In this document: positions 58,609 through 64,000 of the stretch, one piece after another | Numbering within the stretch: the first letter of the stretch is position 1 | Layout of the letters: every line of letters begins with the position of its first letter | From: Paraeggerthella hongkongensis | GTDB lineage: Bacteria > Actinomycetota > Coriobacteriia > Coriobacteriales > Eggerthellaceae | Direction of reading: 5' to 3' | Length of the DNA: 64,000 nucleotides | NCBI RefSeq assembly: GCF_003340345.1 | Contig: NZ_PPTQ01000016.1 | Coordinates: 1-64,000 of the forward strand | Program-made: the position numbers and the translations under genes | The notes under the pieces: model-generated | The model's database searches: none | What the model saw: the letters and a program-made list of their open reading frames with translations, nothing else | Told to the model about the DNA's origin: nothing

Positions 58609-60102
58609 TTACGCTACTGGCTGAGCCTCGGAGTCTTTCTCCGCAGCGCTCTGCGAAGCCTCGCGCGCCTCTTCGGCGGCTTCCTCGGCCAAGCGCTCAG
58701 CAGCCAGTTCGGGCGTCAGGCCCTTGTACTCCTCCGTGCGGCCGCGCTTCGACCAGATGCGCACGACCTCGCCCAGCACGACGAACACCAGCACGCCAAC
58801 CAGCATCGGGATCTTCGAAAGCTCTTCTTCCGAACCGTTCAACGGAACGATGGTGGCGATGATAGCCAGCACCAGCTCGATGGCGGGGACGGCCAGCATG
58901 ACGTACATGAGCTTGCCCTTGAAGGGGAAGGTGAACACGCGCGGGCGGTTCGGATCGACCTTGCGCAGCTTCAGGAACGCGGTGAACATGGGGATGTAGC
59001 TGATCAGCAGGAACACGACGTTCATGGAGAACAGCATCCAGAAGATGCCCTCGGAGATAGCCGGAATCGGGATCAACTGCAGCATGAGGGCCAAGGACGC
59101 CACTACGCCGTTGATGATTGCCGCACCCGTAGGCATGCCGGTCTTCGCGCTCTCATGGGCGAACAGCTTGGGCATGTTGCCGTGCTTCGCCGCATAGTCG
59201 GCCACGAAGTTCACGCCGAAGGACCAGGAAGCCATGTTCGCGAACAGCGTGACCAGGAACACCACGCAGATCAGCATGAAGATGGGGGAAGCCTCGCCCA
59301 CCATGGTCATGACCGCGTAGATCATGCCGAAGTCGGGATCGATCTGATCGGCCGGAATGGCAGCGCCGATGCCGAACGAGCAGAACAGGTAGATCGCAGC
59401 GATGGCCAGGCCGCCCAAGATGATGGCCTTGGGAATGTCGCGCGAGGGGTTCTTCATGGCGTCAGCGAAGGTGCAGATGACCTCGAAGCCCATGAAGTTG
59501 AACAGGATGATGGACAGGTACGTAAGCGCGTTGGTGTTGGTGAGGTCGGGAACGAACGTAGCCGGGGACATATCGCTGGCGAAGCCGTTGTTCATGGCGT
59601 ACCAAATGCCCAGACCGCCGACCGACACCGCGATGAGCACTTTGAGGATGGCGCCGCCGTTGAGGATCCACGCGGAATCGGACACCTTCGAAAAGCTCAT
59701 GAACACGACGATCCATACGAATGCCAGCTCGATGGCAAGCACCGGCCCCAGCTCGAACTCAACGCCGAACACCATGCCCAGAATATCGGGGAACAGCGTT
59801 GCCAAAGACGCAATCCACAGCGGGAAGTTAATCCAATAGTACCAGGCCACACGGCTGCCCCAGCGATCGCCGAACGCCTCGCGGATCCAGTCGTACAAGC
59901 CGCCATCGGAATCGTACGTGGTTCCCAGTTCGGCCACCACCATGCCGTACGGAAGCAGGAACGTGATGATGAGGAAGATCCACCAGAAGAACTGCTGGTT
60001 GCCGATGGCGGCTGCGGGTGCTGCGGCCTCGGCAACGAACACGACGCAGATCACCGACAGGATCACGCTCATGAATGAAAACTTTTTAACTTTGTTGCTC
60101 AT
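58609..60102 (-). CDS. aguD: APC-family agmatine/putrescine antiporter
   Basis: 497 residues with about 12 membrane helices, amino acid-polyamine-organocation family. The start has EAAAPAAAIGNQQFFWWIF, with the typical unwound first helix. FMGFEVICTFADAMKNPSRD is the substrate-site region in helix 6. The C-terminus is a long charged tail (ERLAEEAAEEAREASQSAAE). Placed between the deiminase and the carbamoyltransferase, it would exchange agmatine for putrescine, as in enterococcal and lactococcal agu clusters; that role is inferred from position. GGGGGAT precedes the ATG. Confidence 0.9.
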   Translation of the reverse strand: MSNKVKKFSFMSVILSVICVVFVAEAAAPAAAIGNQQFFWWIFLIITFLLPYGMVVAELGTTYDSDGGLYDWIREAFGDRWGSRVAWYYWINFPLWIASLATLFPDILGMVFGVEFELGPVLAIELAFVWIVVFMSFSKVSDSAWILNGGAILKVLIAVSVGGLGIWYAMNNGFASDMSPATFVPDLTNTNALTYLSIILFNFMGFEVICTFADAMKNPSRDIPKAIILGGLAIAAIYLFCSFGIGAAIPADQIDPDFGMIYAVMTMVGEASPIFMLICVVFLVTLFANMASWSFGVNFVADYAAKHGNMPKLFAHESAKTGMPTGAAIINGVVASLALMLQLIPIPAISEGIFWMLFSMNVVFLLISYIPMFTAFLKLRKVDPNRPRVFTFPFKGKLMYVMLAVPAIELVLAIIATIVPLNGSEEELSKIPMLVGVLVFVVLGEVVRIWSKRGRTEEYKGLTPELAAERLAEEAAEEAREASQSAAEKDSEAQPVA

Positions 60103-60192
60103 GCGTATCCCCCTTCCAGGGGTTCGGCTCCACCGAGCCGCGCCGGCTTGGCGACGCGGGCCCGGCCCGGTGGAGCGCTCGATCATGGTGAA

Positions 60193-60222
60193 CGGGTTGC
60201 GCGCCTCGCGCCGCGCAACCCG
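60193..60222 (-). other. Hairpin between carbamoyltransferase and antiporter genes
   Basis: CGGGTTGCGCG at 60193-60203 pairs with CGCGCAACCCG at 60212-60222 (11 bp, 8-base loop). It follows the carbamoyltransferase stop on the minus strand. No T-tract; it probably protects or divides the message. Confidence 0.55.
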
Positions 60223-60237
60223 CCAAGGTCTCTTTTG

Positions 60238-61281
60238 CTACTTGCTGATCTTCTCGAGCACCGCGTTCATGCGGGCCTCGGCGGCGTCGGCCACGGCCGC
60301 GTCCTCGACGGTCTTCGGGCACAGGTAGGCCAGGATGGCGCGGATGGAGTGCTTGCGGTTCTCGGCCTCGACCCAGCACAGCGAGCGCTCGGGGCTGTCC
60401 ATGACCTCGTCGGTCACTTCCTCGCCGCGGGTGGCCGGCAGGCAGTGCATGAACTTGGAGTCCGGGCCGGCGAAGTCCATCATCTCCATGGTCACCTGGT
60501 ACTTGGGGAAGAAGACGTCCATGTAGGACTCGCCGCCCTCCTCCTCGTCGTACAGGCCGTACCACACGTCGGTGTAGATGAAGTCGGCGCCCTTGATGCA
60601 CTCGATGTCGTCGGAGACGGTGACGGTGCCGCCGGACGCCTTGCAGTTCTCCTCGGCGATGGCCATGATGTCGACGTCGGAATCGACCACCAGGCCGCCG
60701 TCGGTGACCTGCTTGCCCTTGGGGCCGAAGTGCACGAAGTCCATGCCCATCTTCGAGGCGATGAACATGAGCGACACGCACACCTGGGTGGCGTCGCCGA
60801 TGAAGGCCAGCTTGCAGTCCTCGATCCTCTTGCCCTCGGGCAGGTTCTCGATCATGGTCAGCAGGTCGCCGAGCTCTTGGGTGGGATGGTTGTAGTCGGA
60901 CATGCCGTTGATGACGGGGGCGGCGCTGTTGGCGGCCAGGCCCACCACGTCGGGGTGGCGGTTCACGCGGGCCATAAGGATGTCGACGAGCGAGCCCATG
61001 ACGCGCGCGGTGTCCTCGAGCGTCTCGTGGCCGCCCAGCTGGATGGTGCCCGGGCCGTAGAACTGCGCGTGGCCGCCCAGGTCGGTCATGGCCGTCTCGA
61101 AGGAGATGCGGGTGCGGGTGGACACCTGCTGGAAGATCATGCCGAGCGTCTTGTCCTTGAGCACCTGCGGGTAGCGCCCGCCCTCCTTGATCATGGTCTT
61201 CATGGAGCGCGCCAGCTCGATCATGTCGAGCAGTTCTTCTTTAGTGAAGTCGTTGGTGTCGATGTAGTCCTTCACGGCCAT
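60238..61281 (-). CDS. aguB: Putrescine carbamoyltransferase
   Basis: Reversibly splits N-carbamoylputrescine with phosphate to putrescine and carbamoyl phosphate. 347 residues. Carbamoyl phosphate is held by [10 protein letters not shown] (about 53-62), [13 protein letters not shown] and the catalytic Cys in [17 protein letters not shown]. The TRGEEV stretch is what separates putrescine enzymes from ornithine enzymes (HCLPAFHD). A C-terminal helix extension (about 315-347) is also typical. First gene of the cluster, with AAGGAGG ahead of the ATG. No carbamate kinase (aguC) lies in the window. Confidence 0.93.
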   Translation of the reverse strand: MAVKDYIDTNDFTKEELLDMIELARSMKTMIKEGGRYPQVLKDKTLGMIFQQVSTRTRISFETAMTDLGGHAQFYGPGTIQLGGHETLEDTARVMGSLVDILMARVNRHPDVVGLAANSAAPVINGMSDYNHPTQELGDLLTMIENLPEGKRIEDCKLAFIGDATQVCVSLMFIASKMGMDFVHFGPKGKQVTDGGLVVDSDVDIMAIAEENCKASGGTVTVSDDIECIKGADFIYTDVWYGLYDEEEGGESYMDVFFPKYQVTMEMMDFAGPDSKFMHCLPATRGEEVTDEVMDSPERSLCWVEAENRKHSIRAILAYLCPKTVEDAAVADAAEARMNAVLEKISK

Positions 61282-61566
61282 GCTGGTCCTCCTTATTGAC
61301 TGCCGCGGCCGATGCCTTTTCCCGGCCGCTTCTCTTGGCGCCTACCATGCTGCCAAGATGGCTTCTTGTGAAGGAATAATGAAGATTATTTTTCGCACGC
61401 CTCTTCTATATCTCAAATAATCTTGGGTGTTTAATTGATTGATCAGGTGTTATAGTAAGCGTCGCCAATTGCCCTACAACCTCGCTACACCCTTCTAAAC
61501 CTGCGAGGTAGAATTACCGAAAGCGGCACAGACACTTCGTCCATCGGAAAACGAGGGAGTATCGCC
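61282..61566. promoter_or_regulatory. Divergent agu regulatory region
   Basis: 285 bases between the carbamoyltransferase and the LuxR regulator. An AT-rich core holds the dyad AATAATGAAGATTATT at 61375-61390 and a further AATAATCTT at about 61416, an inverted copy of AAGATTATT. TTGATTGATCA and TTATAGTAAG lie near 61435-61460 and could provide a plus-strand -10. The dyads are candidate binding sites for the LuxR regulator. Confidence 0.55.
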
Positions 61567-62532
61567 TTGGAGATCGCATTCTATTTCTATACGATTCTCA
61601 TCATGCTCGTCTGCGTTGCCGCAGGAACGATTTCGCTTTCTGCATACTTCGTCTCCCGCAGGCGCAGCCATTTGTTCATGGTGGCGTTCTTCCTGTTCTA
61701 CTTCCTTGATCTCGCGATCATCTTCCAAAACGAATACCTTGGGCAGAATACGGATTTCCCCCTGGACGCGTTCTACGCCATCGATCAACCGCTGCTCAGA
61801 ATCTTGTTCGCAGCCGGCGTTATCGAATCGCTCTGGCTTGTCGCCTGTGACTTCGTGGATGAAAAAAGGCTCGCTTTGCGAATCGTTCCCGCTGTAGGAT
61901 TCGTGATCTTGAGCGGCGCGATCGTCATCATCCTTCCCGAAGGGCAATTCAAGCAGTGGCTGTTCTACAGCATGCGGCAGGTGTTTTTGATCTGGTGCCT
62001 TGCCTACCTGCTGCGCCGGTACTGGACTTCTACGAACGAGATAGAAAAAACGCGCATGAAGCGACAGGAGCCGCTGTTCCTGATCACGATAGCGCTGACC
62101 TTGGGCATCCTTGTGGAAGATACGTTCATGATGCTGGTCTGGAACCCCGAAGCGGTATCTGCAACCATGCTTCCCCTCTACATATCCGAGCGCAACTTCT
62201 GCGAGAACTTCCTTATGCTGGCCTTCGCGTTCTTCAGCTTGAAAGAGTCGGGGGAAACGCTTCGCATGCGGTTCAAGGAACCGCCGACATCCGAGAATCC
62301 CACCGTGCAAAGGCACATCGACGACCTGCTGCCCACGTTTTGCGAGCGGCACGGCCTGACGGCGCGCGAGCGCGAGATCTTGGCCCTTGTGCTGCAAGGC
62401 AAGGACAACCAGAACATTGCAAGCGAACTGCAACTGGCGTTGGGAACCGTGAAGGCGCACGTGCACAACATCCTGAAGAAGACCGACCACGCGAGCCGCC
62501 AAGAACTGGCGCGCGACTTCTGGAAGGAATAA
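61567..62532 (+). CDS. aguR: Membrane LuxR-family regulator (AguR-like)
   Basis: 321 residues. About seven membrane helices fill residues 1-230 (for example FYTILIMLVCVAAGTISLSA; LFMVAFFLFYFLDLAIIF; AVGFVILSGAIVIIL). The C-terminus is a LuxR-type helix-turn-helix: LTAREREILALVLQGKDNQN, then LGTVKAHVHNILKKTDHASR. Lactococcal and enterococcal AguR is likewise a membrane-embedded LuxR-type agmatine sensor that activates agu genes. The gene's place, divergent from the agu cluster, fits this. TTG start with GAGGGAG seven bases ahead. Direct agmatine sensing is inferred. Confidence 0.85.
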   Translation: MEIAFYFYTILIMLVCVAAGTISLSAYFVSRRRSHLFMVAFFLFYFLDLAIIFQNEYLGQNTDFPLDAFYAIDQPLLRILFAAGVIESLWLVACDFVDEKRLALRIVPAVGFVILSGAIVIILPEGQFKQWLFYSMRQVFLIWCLAYLLRRYWTSTNEIEKTRMKRQEPLFLITIALTLGILVEDTFMMLVWNPEAVSATMLPLYISERNFCENFLMLAFAFFSLKESGETLRMRFKEPPTSENPTVQRHIDDLLPTFCERHGLTAREREILALVLQGKDNQNIASELQLALGTVKAHVHNILKKTDHASRQELARDFWKE

Positions 62533-62628
62533 AGCGGCGCCGCGCGGCCAACCTTCGAGCGTACGGGGACGGCTCGACAAGCAAGCGCGGTCATGCGAGA
62601 ATCAAGGGACAACAGAGGAGCACGCACC

Positions 62629-62680
62629 GCTTCGGCGTTGTCGCAGCGTTGATACGTCACCGTTGCGACAACGCCGAAGC
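62629..62680. repeat. 17-bp perfect inverted repeat
   Basis: GCTTCGGCGTTGTCGCA at 62629-62645 is matched exactly by 62664-62680, with an 18-base loop. It lies between the regulator and the acetyltransferase, ending about 18 bases before the latter's ATG. It could terminate aguR or act as an operator or leader hairpin. Confidence 0.65.
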
Positions 62681-62697
62681 CTCGAAAGGATCTTGTC

Positions 62698-63363
62698 ATG
62701 AACCCGTCCGGCCTTGTCACCATCGAACCTGATCAAACCGACCTTCTTGAAGAACTCGCGCGCATGCTGGGCACCTGCTTTCGCGAAGAGCTCTGGTACG
62801 TCACATGCTTGGACGCGCTTGATGCGGGCGAAGACCGCAAGCTTGCCATCACTCAGGCATCGATCAGGTCGGACTTCATGACCACCGCGCCTTACGGCTG
62901 CGTGCACGCGCTGCCCGACCATGCCGGCGTGGCGAACGCCTTCCTGCGCAGCGATCTGGGCGATGCTGCATGGGCGGATCTTGAGGAGCGGTCCTGGAGC
63001 TTGGTGGAAACACAGCTGACGCCGGAAGAACAGGCCGTGCTGCTGCCGCGCGCCGAAGCCATGGAGCCCCTGTCGGACACGAACTGGCCCTTCGCGCATG
63101 CCGCCTGCGACGAAGACTTCATCTACTTCGTGTCCATCGGCGTAGATCCCGCCCGTCGCGGCAGCGGGGCGTTCGGTCGTCTTATCAAGCCTATCCTGGC
63201 CTACGCCGACGCGCGCAACCTGCGCACGTACCTGGATTGCTACACCGATCGCCTGGAGCAGATCTACGGCCATTACGGTTTCATCACCGTCGAGCGCAAA
63301 ACGGCACCCGGCTTCGACCTGGTCGAACGCTGCATGGTGCGTGATCCGCAACCCGTCGCGTAG
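62698..63363 (+). CDS. GNAT-family N-acetyltransferase
   Basis: 221 residues. The acetyl-CoA motif lies in IYFVSIGVDPARRGSGAFGR (about 141-160) and the fold ends with LEQIYGHYGFITVERKTAPG. The N-terminal 130 residues are an extended substrate-side region, as in the large GNATs that act on diverse small amines. Substrate unknown. GAAAGGATC precedes the ATG. It is followed after 9 bases by a MerR regulator gene, which may control it. Confidence 0.86.
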   Translation: MNPSGLVTIEPDQTDLLEELARMLGTCFREELWYVTCLDALDAGEDRKLAITQASIRSDFMTTAPYGCVHALPDHAGVANAFLRSDLGDAAWADLEERSWSLVETQLTPEEQAVLLPRAEAMEPLSDTNWPFAHAACDEDFIYFVSIGVDPARRGSGAFGRLIKPILAYADARNLRTYLDCYTDRLEQIYGHYGFITVERKTAPGFDLVERCMVRDPQPVA

Positions 63364-63372
63364 GAGCCTTCC

Positions 63373-64000
63373 GTGCGCAGCAACGAACTTGCCAAGCTTG
63401 CAGGCGTGACCGTGCGCACGCTGAGGCACTACCACGCCATCGGGCTTATGGCGGAGCCGTCGCGCGCGGAAAACGGGTACCGCGAATACGAGGCGGAGGA
63501 CCTGGTGCGCCTGCTGCGCATCAAACGGCTTTCGGCTTTGGGGTTCTCGCTTTCGCGGATCGGCGAAGTGCTCGACGAGATGGACGCGAACCTGGAAGCG
63601 GCGTCCGGCCCGAACGCCGACGCCGCCCTTGACGAGCTTGACCGAGAGCTGGAGCTGCAAATTGCGCACCTGCAAGAGCAGCGGCGCACCATCGCTCTGC
63701 TGAAACGCGAGCAGCTCGATCCTGACCTGCCGATACGCTTCGCACGTGCTGCGAAAACCCTCATGGGCGATGCGTACGAGACAGCCTCCATCCATTCAGG
63801 GAACCGCCAAACGCTCCTCATTGCCGGGCACCTCTACACCGACGAGGACGTAGCGGAGCTGGAACGCGCCGTCGCCGCACTCGATCAGCGCGGGCTTCTG
63901 GACAGGCTGCATAAGATACAGGATCGGTTCGAAAACCTGGCTCCCGACACCCCGCGCGAAGAGATCGATCGCCTGGTGGCCGAGACCATGAACTGCCTTG
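63373..64000 (+). CDS. MerR-family transcriptional regulator (runs off the end)
   Basis: Partial, about 209 codons with no stop before the window ends. GTG start with AGGAG ahead. The N-terminal winged helix is canonical: NELAKLAGVTVRTLRHYHAI then GLMAEPSRAENGYREYEAED. A long helix follows (about 75-120, LEAASGPNADAALDELDREL and further) for dimerisation, and the C-terminal part is probably an effector-binding domain (RFARAAKTLMGDAYETAS). No membrane helix seen so far. Effector unknown. Confidence 0.88.
   Translation, partial: MRSNELAKLAGVTVRTLRHYHAIGLMAEPSRAENGYREYEAEDLVRLLRIKRLSALGFSLSRIGEVLDEMDANLEAASGPNADAALDELDRELELQIAHLQEQRRTIALLKREQLDPDLPIRFARAAKTLMGDAYETASIHSGNRQTLLIAGHLYTDEDVAELERAVAALDQRGLLDRLHKIQDRFENLAPDTPREEIDRLVAETMNCL

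Noticed and set aside
60238-61281. Ornithine carbamoyltransferase (argF) as the identity of this gene
   Set aside because: The [11 protein letters not shown] motif and its neighbours (agmatine deiminase, antiporter, AguR-like regulator) point to putrescine carbamoyltransferase.

Overview
The window looks like chromosome of a gut actinobacterium of the Coriobacteriia, most likely family Eggerthellaceae (Eggerthella, Gordonibacter, Paraeggerthella or a relative). Grounds for this: high GC with genes packed on both strands; a secreted Tat flavoprotein reductase divergent from a multi-TM LuxR-type regulator, an arrangement typical of that family; a recycling (cyclic) arginine pathway; and an agmatine deiminase locus. 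The species call is inference. No rRNA, tRNA, CRISPR array, phage or intact insertion sequence was recognised.

Layout. 0.4-2.2 kb: a secreted repeat protein, an ECF sigma factor and its RsgI-like anti-sigma, one minus-strand operon. 2.3-11.3 kb: tyrS, a U32 peptidase family protein, and two class A penicillin-binding proteins around a small lipoprotein. 11.5-20 kb: arginine biosynthesis, read right to left as argC-argJ-argB-argD, then argR, argG and argH. argF is not in the window. 20-24.4 kb: a FlaA1/CapD-type nucleotide-sugar dehydratase, then gshA and two FKBP paralogues. 24.4-31.8 kb: an unannotated 56-residue ORF, a PucR regulator, a two-gene operon of unknown function behind a consensus LexA/SOS box, the LuxR/flavoprotein pair and methionine aminopeptidase. 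32-37 kb: degV, then pheS-pheT behind a T-box leader. 37.2-40.5 kb: a coiled-coil/RlpA-like wall protein overlapping a beta-lactamase-fold serine hydrolase, then a membrane protein with a small Xre regulator.

40.6-45.2 kb begins with repeat-rich non-coding DNA. A plus-strand run follows: acetyltransferase, WYL regulator, two GyrI-like effector-binding proteins, a DJ-1/PfpI protein and a YjbR protein. 45.2-51.8 kb: an SDR, a LytTR/DUF3021 pair, and a LanFEG-like ABC exporter with its own two-component system (peptide-antibiotic sensing and immunity type). 52-53.2 kb: an SDR resembling 3-alpha-hydroxysteroid dehydrogenases, coupled to an NTF2-like protein. 53.3-57.1 kb looks like a site of gene turnover: a 5'-truncated secreted protein, an AlbA/Schlafen-type ATPase regulator with its own promoter, a decayed AbiE-type toxin-antitoxin pair and inverted repeats. 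57.3-62.5 kb: agmatine catabolism (agmatine deiminase, an APC antiporter, putrescine carbamoyltransferase) with a divergent membrane-bound LuxR regulator resembling AguR. The window ends in an acetyltransferase and an incomplete MerR regulator that runs off the edge.

How the genes work together. Three links are best supported. The ECF sigma/anti-sigma pair probably controls the secreted repeat protein encoded ahead of it. ArgR, the arg genes and the agmatine locus all handle arginine-derived nitrogen; the carbamoyltransferase next to the deiminase reads as a putrescine enzyme, not ornithine, so it does not replace argF. Several loci each carry a dedicated sensor: LuxR/flavoprotein, AguR/agu, and LanRK/LanFEG.
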